A stretch of DNA of 64,000 nucleotides from Chaetoderma sp. LZ-2023a (taxonomy: Eukaryota; Mollusca; Caudofoveata; Chaetodermatida; Chaetodermatidae): contig CM067371.1 of assembly GCA_034401795.1 (NCBI GenBank), positions 84,476,783-84,540,782 on the forward strand. The letters run 5' to 3'. Positions 32,233 through 41,505 of this stretch are shown in pieces; positions within the stretch are counted from its first letter, which is position 1, and every line of letters begins with the position of its first letter. Below the pieces are notes generated by a model. The model did no database searches. It was not told the origin of the DNA and worked only from the letters and a program-made list of their open reading frames with translations. The position numbers and the translations under genes are program-made.

Positions 32233-34868
32233 CTGAAGACACACAGCTACCACCCCCTAGGGTGCTAACATGATACTCGATGGGCTCGGTGTGGACACCA
32301 TCTGGTAGCGCATATCTCTTATCATAGAAAGCAGAATCCGAGTTTTCCTGTGCATACGTCACCATATCCTGGTTGGGCATGCGTAGGCCTCGATTGGTGG
32401 CTCTGTCTACTACACCATGGAGGGCGCTGTAGAACCGCTGCCAGGAGATGTCATTTAGAACTTGCGGGTTTCTGCTGTTCCAGTGGTCTGTATTCTCCAT
32501 GTAGTAGCACTTGGAGCAGAGAGTAATACCACGAGTGCCTTCGAACTCGAGCTTGAACAATCCCGGAGTGCAGTTAGACCATTTGTCCCATGCCAACCAG
32601 TCCCCTTTTGCAGGCCTCATACTACGTTTGCATCTCTGGGCATATCACCTCATCGAGGTTGGAGCCTGCTATGGCGATATAGGCAGATTCGGTGTCCATC
32701 TGGAGGTACTCAAAGCTGTCACGAGCAACGTAGCGGTCGAGGAAGTCATAGTAGAACTCCAGCATTCGCAGCTTCGCTAGCTCATATACTGCTATGCCCA
32801 CCTTGAAGGGGCGAAGAATGGTGATTTTTGCCTTACGGCTCTGCAATTCGTAGGAATCCCCGATCTCCTCTAGATCCTTGAACCATGTGCTATGCAAGGC
32901 TCTGTCTACTGCTCGTTCATCCTTAGTGAAGCTCGTGTTGGTATGGCATTCTAATGCCTCGATCAGCTTCCCATATGCACTGTTGCCGAGGGGTTTGAAG
33001 AGATCATCCAACAAGGCTTAATTTTGTCAACATCCCCGGTACGACGTGCCTCAGTAACAGAGTCTACAAACCATTCAAAAGGTTTCTGTGAGGTGTAGTC
33101 TATAGTGTGATAGATAGCAGTAATCTCTAACCCGTGGGCAAGGTACCACTTGAGAGTTGGTGCATACAATACCCTCTTCTGACCAGAGAGTGCACCAACG
33201 AGCTGGCTAGTTGTAGACTTTTTTCGACCTGTTTTATCAAGTATGCAAGCATCTCCGAAGGTATAGCCTCTTCTGGGATCTCACGATTATAGAAGATGGG
33301 CGACATCTCCTCGAACTTTGGCCATAACACTTTAGATACCTCAATGTCGACCTCAACCCGAACCAACGATCCGCTAGCAGATCCTGCTTAAAGGGTTCAA
33401 TATCACTGCTTACACCCCCACCCCACCGTCGTACAGTTTCTTTACCACAAGGCATTGCTTAGGCCATGGTTGACAAATACAGAGCATTTGCATCATAACC
33501 AAGGCGACGTTGACATACTCGCTTACCTTGACGAATTCGGGTAACCCCCAGACTCATGATATCTCGTGAACACAATGCTCACACACCCCCAACAACAGCA
33601 CAATTTAACATCTCGTAAGCTTCCTTGCCTGGAGAGTAAAGGCTAATATCCGGCTCATGTTCAGCAGTACCACGAAGTAAGTACTGACGCGACACACCAG
33701 GAAGTGACACCGCATCCTTCAGAATGTCTATACCTCGTTCTGTGTAGAATTCTCACATCTTCTCTAAGGCTGCAATGAACAGGCTAACATCCAAGTTGTT
33801 GTAATATCGCAACCAGTCAGCAAACGTCTTCATCCCCAGATCTCTGAAGGTCTGCTTACAAGCTTTCTACTCTGACAACTCAAGAAGGTAACTCCCTTTG
33901 AGATTGGACCACCACGCAGGATAATCAGGTAGTCCAGGATAGTCAAGCTTCTCAGGTGAGTCGAACCATTCATAAGGTAACCAGCTCTTCTGTTGCATGC
34001 AACCGTAGGCTTTGATCGATTTCTCATAAGAAACCCCTGGGCCGAGGTGGTTGATTACATAGAGAAACCTCAGTTCAGGTGTAATGAGGAACATTGTCTG
34101 GCTAGCCTTCTTGGCGACTTTCACTGCTCCTTTGGACGAAGTAGTAAGTTCATCCACGAAGTACTTCTTGATGAGGTTCAGGTCGTACCACCCAGAGTTG
34201 AATCCGAGCACAGGCACCTGGTCACACCACTCATTGATAAGTCGCTGCTGTCGTTTTGGTAACTTGTCCAAGTCTGCGGGTAGATACTATGACTGAACCC
34301 TTGTACAGATCGTGGAGGCTCGTAGTTGGATCTCCTGCATGAACTCTGAGATAAACACTTTGGTGTTAGCATTGCAGAGGTGAGTTGGCGAGATCATGCT
34401 ACCATCCAAGGAGCAGCCGACTGACACCGAGATTGGTATGTGGGCACTCTCGATCGTGAGACTCTCTGTAGGCTGAATCTTGATCCCATCTAGAAGGGCT
34501 TCAAAGTCATAGACAATAAAGTGTGGGTATGGTACTGTCCGCACAGGGGAGTGGACGCTTGGACATCGTTTTATACAGCACTCCCACTGTACCACAAGCG
34601 TGCGTCCAGATGCTCTCAGTTTCTTGTCTCTCACGACCGTCTTGTGGTATCTTTGATCAGCATCCTCACCTCGCAGGTGTTGTGAACATCCATGCCAGTG
34701 ACAGCCATTAAACTGGTATACTGTGTCGGTTGTCGGATCATAGCCATCTATGGGAGCCCCCCTCGATCCAATAAATGTTTAACAAGCTCGCGTGCAGGAG
34801 CTGTATTTCTGGAGCAGGTCGGCTTTGCGGGCCTTAGAATAGCCTCTAAGACCGAATTGCTTTGCCAT
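32219..34868 (-). pseudogene. Protein-primed DNA polymerase B (pPolB), many stops and frameshifts
   Basis: The replicative polymerase of Mavericks. In order: N-terminal helix (GLRGYSKARKADLL), YQFNGCHWHGC motif, exonuclease I (YDFEALL, near 34505), exonuclease II (VLGFNSGWYDLNLIKKYF), exonuclease III region (YEKSIKAYG), polymerase motif A (YDANALYLS, near 33490), motif B (KPLGNSAYGK, near 32978), motif C (QMDTESAY, near 32690) and the C-terminal TPGLFKLEFEG block. The first half stays largely in one frame with about six nonsense codons (for example TAG at 34287-34289 and 33867-33869). The second half needs at least four frameshifts. Motif C reads DTES where DTDS is usual. Length would be near 870 aa, somewhat short for the family. 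Confidence 0.9.
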
Positions 34869-34905
34869 CACTCGAAGCTGTGTTACAGTAACCATGATGC
34901 AAGGT

Positions 34906-34924
34906 CTATATTTAGATCTTAAAC
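34906..34924 (-). promoter_or_regulatory. Promoter motif before the polymerase gene
   Basis: On the minus strand GTTTAA (34924-34919), 8 bp (GATCTAAA), TATAG (34910-34906), 37 bp before the ATG at 34868. The downstream bases ACCTTGCATCA are shared with the next motif. Confidence 0.6.
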
Positions 34925-34956
34925 ATTTCTGACTTACAGTAACCCTGATGCAAGGT

Positions 34957-34976
34957 CTATATATTAGATCTTAAAC
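34957..34976 (-). promoter_or_regulatory. Second, duplicated promoter motif upstream of the polymerase gene
   Basis: GTTTAAGATCTAATATATAG on the minus strand, followed by ACCTTGCATCAGGGTTACTG. It is a tandem duplicate, about 51 bp upstream, of the motif at 34906-34924 including its flanks. Confidence 0.55.
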
Positions 34977-35010
34977 CATTATGGCCATCTTCGAGGGTGT
35001 TGCAGTAAGT

Positions 35011-35395
35011 GGCGATCAGTACCTGTCGGTGGTGTATATCCGTGTGGATGCCTGTCTCTAAATGGGCGTTCAGACACTATTATGTGTGGCGATCAGTACC
35101 TGTGGGTAGTGTATATCCCTGTGGATGCCTGTCTCTAAATGGGCGTTCAGACCCTATTATGTGTGGCGATCAGTACTTGTGGGTGGTGTATATCCCTGTG
35201 GATGCCTGTCTCTAAATGGGCGTTCAGACCCTATTATGTGTGGCGATCAGTACCTGCGGGTGGTATATATCCTTGTGGATGCCTGTCTCTAAATGGGTGT
35301 TCAGACCCTATCATGTGTGGCGATCAGTACCTGTGGGTGGTGTATATCCCTGTGGATGACTGTCTCTAAATGCGTGGCATGAGGCGTTTATGTTC
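35011..35395 (-). repeat. 77-bp subterminal tandem repeat, five copies
   Basis: Units begin at 35011, 35088, 35165, 35242 and 35319, each with GGCGATCAGTACCTG, GTGTATATCC and CTCTAAATGGGCGTTCAGAC. A single inverted copy is at 19283-19340 near the left end. The repeats lie between the polymerase and zinc-ribbon genes and abut the end of the latter. Confidence 0.92.
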
Positions 35396-35663
35396 TTCCA
35401 TAACTAAACTGAACTTTCTCCTGGCACAGACCTTCTTGTAGCTCATTCTGTTGGAATGTTTACACCCCACCCCCCCCCCCCCCGCATGCTTTACATAGTC
35501 CACAGTCTGTATAAATACCTGTCCCGCATTCTCTGCACGGCTTCGGCTCAACAGCAGCTTTCTGAATCTGAGCATTGTGTGTCGCACAATATTCTCCAAC
35601 ACAGTTCCTTAAGCATCGAAAAGGCTTACCTCGCATAAGCCATTTGCATGTATTATAATTCAT
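35366..35663 (-). pseudogene. Maverick zinc-ribbon protein, broken at a poly-C run
   Basis: The ATG at 35663 starts a frame with GKPFRCLRNCVGEYCATHNA and a CxxC...CxxC pattern (PCRECGTGIYTDCGLCKACG). A run of about 16 C (35465-35482) shifts the frame; the second half (SYKKVCARRKFSLVMEEHK) continues in another frame to 35366. About 95 residues altogether. A small Cys-rich protein encoded next to the polymerase end is, as far as I recall, common in Mavericks; role unknown, possibly nucleic-acid binding. The homopolymer is the likely cause of the break. Confidence 0.65.
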
Positions 35664-35675
35664 GTTTGATAAAGT

Positions 35676-35694
35676 CTATATCAAGATCTTAAAC
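35676..35694 (-). promoter_or_regulatory. Promoter motif before the zinc-ribbon gene
   Basis: GTTTAA (35694-35689 on the minus strand), 8 bp (GATCTTGA), TATAG (35680-35676), 12 bp before the ATG at 35663. A separate TATAAAAC lies at 35772-35779 on the same strand. Confidence 0.6.
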
Positions 35695-35789
35695 CTTGGG
35701 CTGATGGTTGTAGGGCCTGGGTATCTTGTATGTATTTATGGTTCTCCCGGACAGTTGGGTCCACACGGCAGTTTTATATTCTTGGCCAT

Positions 35790-35884
35790 GGCCATTTGTC
35801 TAAATGGAAATCCAGTTGTCTAAATGGAAATCCAGTTGAGGGAGGTGATCAGGGAGGTGGTATTTTTCTACTACCGACTATACT
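35790..35884 (-). repeat. Maverick right terminal inverted repeat
   Basis: Read on the minus strand from 35884 it starts AGTATAGTCGGTAGTAGAAA, then CCACCTCCCT and two copies of GATTTCCATTTAGACAA, matching the left end at 19054. Confidence 0.9.
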
Positions 35885-35885
35885 G

Positions 35886-36250
35886 AATGGAGAAAGCCAG
35901 CTTTAATGCGGCTATGGCCCGCCCATCTCTAGCTAAGCTCCACACACGTTTTGCCCGTGTTGGCATCGATCGGTCCCGGTACCCTCGAATCGAAATTTCA
36001 AGAAAACTGTACAGGTAAGCTGTAAGCCCATGGCAGCAACAGCGCCCAGTCACATTAGTTTCAAAATATTCAATAGAATGTTTATTAAGTGGCAAAGACA
36101 TACAATTCGTACAACTTGACATCGTATTAAGCGTTTATAACTTAATTATGCCATTCATGACGTAATTGATTATGACGTCAGCATACATGCGACGTAATGC
36201 GACGTAATAGATTATGACGTCATATGATTGAGCGATAAACTGGTGATGTT
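35886..36250 (+). mobile_element. MITE, hairpin/CRE family, copy 2
   Basis: It begins with a diverged end, then GGCCCGCCCATCTCTAGC, the right hairpin arm (CAGCGCCCAGTCACATTAG), and TGACGTCA-containing right part (ATTATGACGTCAGC, ATTATGACGTCATATG) to AAACTGG. It directly adjoins the Maverick end. Confidence 0.7.
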
Positions 36251-36317
36251 AAACTGATGGCATAGAAGAGGTTTATGGGCATGATTCCTTATATTGAATT
36301 GCTAGATCTAACACACA

Positions 36318-36850
36318 TAGCCTCTTAAATAGAGGGATCCATTTCTAGCTAAGCTTTTCTCCGTGTGTTGGAATCGATTCATATATTTTGAACCCTGAGT
36401 TGACAGATCGCAATTTCAAGGTAACTATACAGGTAACCTGTTGACTATTCTGAAACTAATTTCACAGAGTGCTGTTGCCGTCCATGGCAACAAGCGCGTC
36501 CAGCGCCCAGTCAAATTAGTTTTAAAATATTCAACAGAAAGTTTCTTAATTAGTAGACGTATAAAATTGTACACTTTACAGGATTTTCAGTGTTAGATAC
36601 GTCACCATGTATTATGACATCAGCCTACATGTTGGCAGCAACAGTTCCCAGTCAAATTAGTTTCGAAATATACAACATAATGTTTAATAAATTGTAAATC
36701 CATCAAACACATACAATTCGTATACTTGACGGACATTTCAATGTTCATGACGGAGATAATTCGTCACCATGTATTCTGACGTCAGCCGACATGTGACGTA
36801 ATTGAATACGGCGTCATGTACGTGAGTGACATATCGGATCCCTCCATTCC
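36318..36850 (+). mobile_element. MITE, hairpin/CRE family, copies 3 and 4 joined
   Basis: 36318-36632 has the left part, both hairpin arms around GTTGCCGTCCATGGCAAC and a right part. At 36633 it jumps to another right half (GGCAGCAACAGTTCCCAGTC) running to a degraded end at about 36850 (GGATCCCTCCATT). Several imperfect TGACGTCA-like sites occur. Confidence 0.6.
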
Positions 36851-37059
36851 CGTGGCAACAGCATCACTTCCCTGCAGCGCGGATGTATCAACCTGTTGCC
36901 ATCTCCCGCAGTGCATCAATCACCAGATGGAAGAGGAAGATCACATATGGGGATAGTTAAAAGGGTACTAATCTCATCTTAAATTTCGCAATTTTATTGA
37001 TAGTCGCAAAGCCAGATTAAGGCAAGGGCAAACGGGAAAGAGTATCAATCTATCAATCT

Positions 37060-37352
37060 GACGTCATTATGACGTCGTAATCAGCTAAGTGGCGTGTAAG
37101 ATGACGTAATAATCATTATCTCCATTGATTCAATTTGGCCCGTCTTTAACGTAGTGTATGTCTTTACTATTTAATAACCATGCTGTTGAATATAGCAACA
37201 GCGCCCAGTCAAATTAGTTCCAAAATATTCAATAGCTTACCTGTCTATTTTTCCGGAAATTGATAGTCAGGGAGTTCAGAGATCGATCGAGCCCAATACG
37301 GACGTGGCGTGGGTGGAGCTTAGTTTGAGATGGGCTAAAATGGAAAGGTCCC
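37060..37352 (-). mobile_element. MITE, hairpin/CRE family, copy 5
   Basis: Inverted copy: TGACGTCATTATGACGTC at its left, hairpin arm CAGCGCCCAGTCAAATTAG, then GATCGATCGAGCCCAATACG and TGGAAAGGTCCC at the right. Confidence 0.75.
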
Positions 37353-38140
37353 TTAGCCCAGGGCGCCAAATAATCTGGCTCTGTTGATAGATTATGGCAC
37401 ACATACCGTCTCATTTTCAGATGCGACCCTGATTGTATAACTCTAATTTCCACCGCCAGTAAGGGGAAGAGGGCATTGCGATCGGGTGTGTGCGTGCATG
37501 CGTGCATTCATACATGCACATGTACTTGCGTGCGTGCGTGCGTGCGTGCGTTCCCGCGAGCCCACCCGCCCGCCCGTCCGTCTGTCTGACTTACTGCCCA
37601 GAGCTGTATCTCAAAATCTACAGATCCGATTTCAAATTTTAACACAACAACGGAACTTGCGGTGCAAGATGATTTTCAGACTTCAGCTGTGATCCGGATA
37701 AGAAACTGGATCCGAATCGGATTGAATTCTGCATCTGTTAAATCTACTATCCGATTTTGCTCAAATTTTGATACAGTAAATGATTTGGTCATGCACTAGG
37801 ATCGCACAACTTTGGGCGTGATACAGGAAAATCAGTAACCATGCGCAAGATCCGTAAACATCTGAAAACATTCAGGAAAATTAAAAAGCCTTTTACACTG
37901 TGACACTAAAGGAATAGCGAGGCTCTCTTGGTTGCTTTGTAGCATTGAGATAGTTAATTGTCGCTTCATGGCTGCTTCCATTTCCTTCCCTTATATGATA
38001 GTCTGTGATGCCATTTAGGTACATGCATAACCATTCTATTCTCCACATTCACCTTTCCACATACCGTGATCAGGTAAAAGAAACTCTAGAGGCAGGCAAT
38101 ATTCTGTGCATATTTAATCGTATTCTTTCATCACAAACAG
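37353..38140. other. Intron sequence without recognised genes
   Basis: Contains a short (GTGC)n microsatellite (about 37528-37550) and AT-rich unique-looking sequence. It ends in the pyrimidine tract and CAG of the next exon. I see no gene. Confidence 0.6.
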
Positions 38141-38518
38141 ATGCTCCTGCCAAGGATAAGAACAAGGAAGAAGCCGTGATAGCGCGGGCCAACGCGAAAG
38201 GCGTCTCTATAATAATCTTTGTTGCTGTGTCCAGTGGCTGTGAAATGAACAGTGCGGCTAATAAAGCCCTTTACAGACGGGTAGCTGAGGAGACGGGCGG
38301 CGACATATTCTTCTCAACAAGTGACGCTGATTTTGACAAATTGCTCCGTTTGATTGATGAACGCTCACGAGGTGGTTTGTCAACCATTTATAAGAAGAAG
38401 GTCACAAAGCGAGAAACTCTAACCTTCTATGTCGATACAACTGTGAAGACATTGTTGGTGGTAGTATCTTCTGACACGCAAATTACACAGACTGTTCAGC
38501 TAAGTCTGACCTCAACGG
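38141..38518 (+). CDS. VWA7-like gene, exon 'd' (end of VWA domain and following region)
   Basis: The acceptor is CATCACAAACAG ending at 38140 and the donor is GTGAGT from 38519. The exon is 378 bp, phase 1 at both ends. It encodes the second half of the VWA fold (ARANAKGVSIIIFVAVSSGC, ALYRRVAEETGGDIFF, DADFDKLLRLIDERSRGG) and then a beta-rich segment (ETLTFYVDTTVKTLLVVVSS) like the region that follows VWA domains in hemicentin and VWA7. The join to exon 'c' restores the expected ...VFT-DA... sequence at the end of a strand. Confidence 0.88.
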
Positions 38519-38561
38519 GTGAGTAAATAAGATCTAAAGATTGATACGCACTGTCCAACGA

Positions 38562-38741
38562 GTTGATTCCGACAGTACACAGGAGTCAATAAGTTGCATA
38601 CAACAAGTTGATTCCGACAGTAAACACGAGTCAATAAGTTGCATACAACAAGGTGATTCCGACAGTACACACGACTCAATAAGTTGCATACAACAAGTTG
38701 ATTCCGACAGTACACACGATCCAATAAGTTGCATACAACAA
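38562..38741. repeat. 45-bp tandem repeat, four copies
   Basis: Units start at 38562, 38607, 38652 and 38697, each with TTGATTCCGACAGTA and TCAATAAGTTGCATACAACA. They begin 43 bp after an exon donor. Because 45 is a multiple of three, both strands are open over the repeat; the resulting frames are artefacts. Confidence 0.92.
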
Positions 38742-39218
38742 GTTGGATACAAGTTGGATAAAAACCCGATACACACGGACCAACTTGTTGGACGAAAAAT
38801 GTGGATGAAATAGGACACTGTTCAATTATTTCCAGCCACCGTTTCGTTGCGTACAACTTGTCGTAGCGTGTGTACCGAGATTTTGTGTCCTGGTGTGATA
38901 GATTTGATATGAAATGGCAAGGGGTTTAAGATTTTATTTATAATGTCTTTTACATTTACAGATTTTATTTTCAATTTTATCATAGAGTATGGCCATTTGC
39001 AGAGACGGTATCATCTTTAATCTCTCCACTGCTTTATCACTTAGAGTTCAAGAAAGCGAAACGGGATTTGGTGTCAGTCCTTAGCTAAAATCTTTAGCTA
39101 TTCTTAAATGATAATTAAGATTACCGGGTATATTCCTTAGAAATTTTGAAAACATACTTCAAACTGCTAGTGCAGTTTACACAATTAACGGCAATACAAT
39201 AAAGTTACAACCTACTTA

Positions 39219-40030
39219 GGGTGGTACAAACACCCATTTTGAGGTGCCCATCATGCTATCAAAGGTTGGTGTCCATTTTTCACATTATTGGACCTTCTAA
39301 AAGATTATAGGACATGACAAACCTCCGGGAACTGCACATGGCTGTATTTATAGAAGATAAATGGGCACTACCCCAATGCGAAAATACCGACCATTTTCAT
39401 AAAGGTAAGAACACACTTTCGGGGATCATTATGCAATGTAGCTTGATGTTTGGATCAAAACTGATTTGTGTCGCATGAATTAGTGGTCTGGACTATCTAA
39501 ATTAAAAAGAATATCATATTCCATAATTCGCATTGACTGTATTTAAAAAAGAATTTAATAAAAATAGCGGAAAATTAGGAAATAACATAAACTGATTGAA
39601 TTATATCAGAAAATCGTGAATCTGTTTGTATTCATATGTAGTTACGGACTCAAAAGATAATTTAAACCATTTTTCCAACAACTGGTTGTTGACAGGCATC
39701 ACGAACGAAGAAAGCAATGAGGTGATATGCGAATATCATAACATAAACGAAGAGTTCACCATTATAGTGGTATAGTTCACAGAAGCAAATGTTAGCTTAG
39801 GTAATGTGGCCCATTCATCATTAGTTTTGAAACAATCAAAATCAGGTAACATTTTCTTCTATGAACTATACCACTGGTATTTCCTAAATTCCCGCTATTT
39901 TTATTAAATTCTCGCCATTTTTTCCAAATACAGTCAATGAAAATTATGGAATATGAAGAATGACATGAACCTTTGACAGCATGACAGGCACCCTAAGCCT
40001 CAAAATGAGTGCTTCCCCCACCCCCACCCC
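39219..40030. mobile_element. Putative MITE with long imperfect inverted repeats
   Basis: The segment 39227-39600 (CCCATTTTGAGG..., TGCTATCAAAGGTT..., ATTCCATAATTCGCATTGAC, TTTAATAAAAATAGCGG) recurs in inverted order at 39880-40018 (CCGCTATTTTTATTAAATTC, TCAATGAAAATTATGGAAT, CTTTGACAGCATGACAGG, CCTCAAAATGAGTG). No protein is encoded. Boundaries are approximate. Confidence 0.5.
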
Positions 40031-40110
40031 TCCCCCTCCCACCCACCCACCCCAAGTATTAGTTTTGAAACAATCATTTACAAAAGTATCCGTTTTGCAC
40101 ATGTTTACTA

Positions 40111-40502
40111 TGGACCTTTCCAGTTTTAGCTATGCGCCTCCTATCTCTAGCTCAGCTCCACCGACACCTCGAGCGTCTTGGGATCAATCGATCCCCGAAC
40201 GCGCTGACTATCAATTTCCAGAAAACTGTACACGTTAGATGTTACATATATCGAGACTAATTTGACGGGGTGCTGTTGCTGCCTATGGAAACAACAGCGC
40301 CCAGTGAAATTCGTTTCAAAATATTCAACATAATGTTTATTAAAACGGCAAAGACTAACAATTTATACAATGTGTCGGATTATTAAGCGTTAAAGACGGA
40401 CTATATTGAATCCCTCATAACGTCACGATTATGACGTCATCCTACACGCCACGTAGTTGATTATGACGTCATATGATCGATGGATAAACTTGGAAAGGTC
40501 CA
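40111..40502 (+). mobile_element. MITE, hairpin/CRE family, copy 6 (full length)
   Basis: 392 bp with terminal inverted repeats TGGACCTTTCCAGTTT and AAACTTGGAAAGGTCCA, the internal hairpin (GCTGTTGCTGCC / GGAAACAACAGCGCC arms at about 40225-40325) and two TGACGTCA palindromes (about 40433 and 40463). This copy is the best definition of the family. Confidence 0.88.
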
Positions 40503-40797
40503 TTGCACATAATATTATCATGAAAATCCTCTTAATCCATTTAAATATGCGAATATTTGTTGCAAGGTGAATCACTAACTTGCGTGGTAAGTAAGAATAA
40601 GGGTGCCATACAGTTTTTGACATCATTATGGTTATTATCGTACAAGTTAATCTTTCATGTCGAGACAAAATATTATCAAACCATCACTATTAGTAGTCAC
40701 ATCAATAAATGTATAATTCCTTATGGGTTATACAACGTGTATGATTCTTTCAAATCCAACATTCAACATGCATTCATGTTTGAGATGCGCTGGTTAA

Positions 40798-41027
40798 TGG
40801 ATCTTTCCATTTTTAGCTATGCCCCGCCCATCTATAGCTAAGCTCCACCCACACCTCGCTCGTGTTGGGATAGATCGATCTCTGAACTATCCGACTATCA
40901 ATTTCCAGAAAACTATAACGGTAGGCAACAGCCCCCAGTCAAATTAGTTTCAAAATATTAAACAGGATATTTATTAAATAGTAAAGACATACAATTCTTA
41001 CAACAACGCATAGTCGATCTTCAATGA
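40798..41027 (+). mobile_element. MITE, hairpin/CRE family, copy 7 (left part)
   Basis: Starts TGGATCTTTCCA and lacks the right half. It abuts copy 8. Confidence 0.75.
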
Positions 41028-41505
41028 ACCTTTCCATTTTTAGCTATGCCCCGCCCATCACTAGCTAAGTTCCACCCACACCTCGCCGTGTTGGGATTGA
41101 TCGATCCCCAAATGCTCTAGCTATCAATTACCTGAAAACTCTACAGGGAAGCTGTTGAATATTTTGTAACTAATTTGACTGGGCGCTGTTGCTGCCATAG
41201 GCAGCAACAGCGTCCAGTCAAATTAGTTTCAAAATATTCAACAGAATATTTATTAAATAGTAAAAGCAAACACTTTGTACAACAACGCATAGACCGTCTT
41301 CAAATATGCGTTCGTGACGTACTTATCGACATCAATCATGACGTCATTGATTATGATGTCATTCTACACATCGCACAGTTCATATGATGGGTGGGTACTC
41401 TGGTCAGGTGAATTATGCGTTCGTGACGTACTTATCTGCGTCATTCTATACGTCACGTAGTTGTTTATGACGTCATATTGTGGATTGATACAGTGGAAAT
41501 GTCCA
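41028..41505 (+). mobile_element. MITE, hairpin/CRE family, copy 8 (full length, partly duplicated)
   Basis: Ends TGAACCTTTCCA and TGGAAATGTCCA. The hairpin arms (about 41148-41242) are nearly perfect around GCCATAGGC. The right part, with GTTCGTGACGTACTTATC, is present twice (near 41309 and 41412), making it longer than copy 6. Confidence 0.85.

Larger units (their letters stand above)
19054..35884. mobile_element. Maverick/Polinton DNA transposon, about 16.8 kb, decayed
   Basis: The ends are inverted repeats: AGTATAGCCGGTAGTAGAAA at the left and TCTACTACCGACTATACT at the right, followed inward on both sides by matching CACCTCCCT and duplicated GATTTCCATTTAGACAAATG segments. Length, 5'-AG start, and the set of genes inside (protein-primed DNA polymerase B, retroviral-type integrase, FtsK/A32-like ATPase, zinc-ribbon protein, small membrane proteins) are those of Mavericks, which are large self-synthesising transposons related to viruses. 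A 6-bp target duplication is expected. The flanks TGAAGT and TGAATG (allowing one base of overlap) share only TGAA, so it is degraded or I have the edge off by a base. Most genes carry stops or frameshifts, so this copy is dead. I recognise no major capsid protein and no adenain-type protease. Confidence 0.92.

Noticed and set aside
19054..35884. Active Maverick or integrated virus
   Set aside because: Polymerase, ATPase, integrase and several other genes carry stops or frameshifts, and the target duplication is degraded.
38512..38856. Repeat-containing open frames on both strands after exon 'd'
   Set aside because: The 45-bp repeat length keeps all frames open; both strands look equally coding, and the region is an intron.
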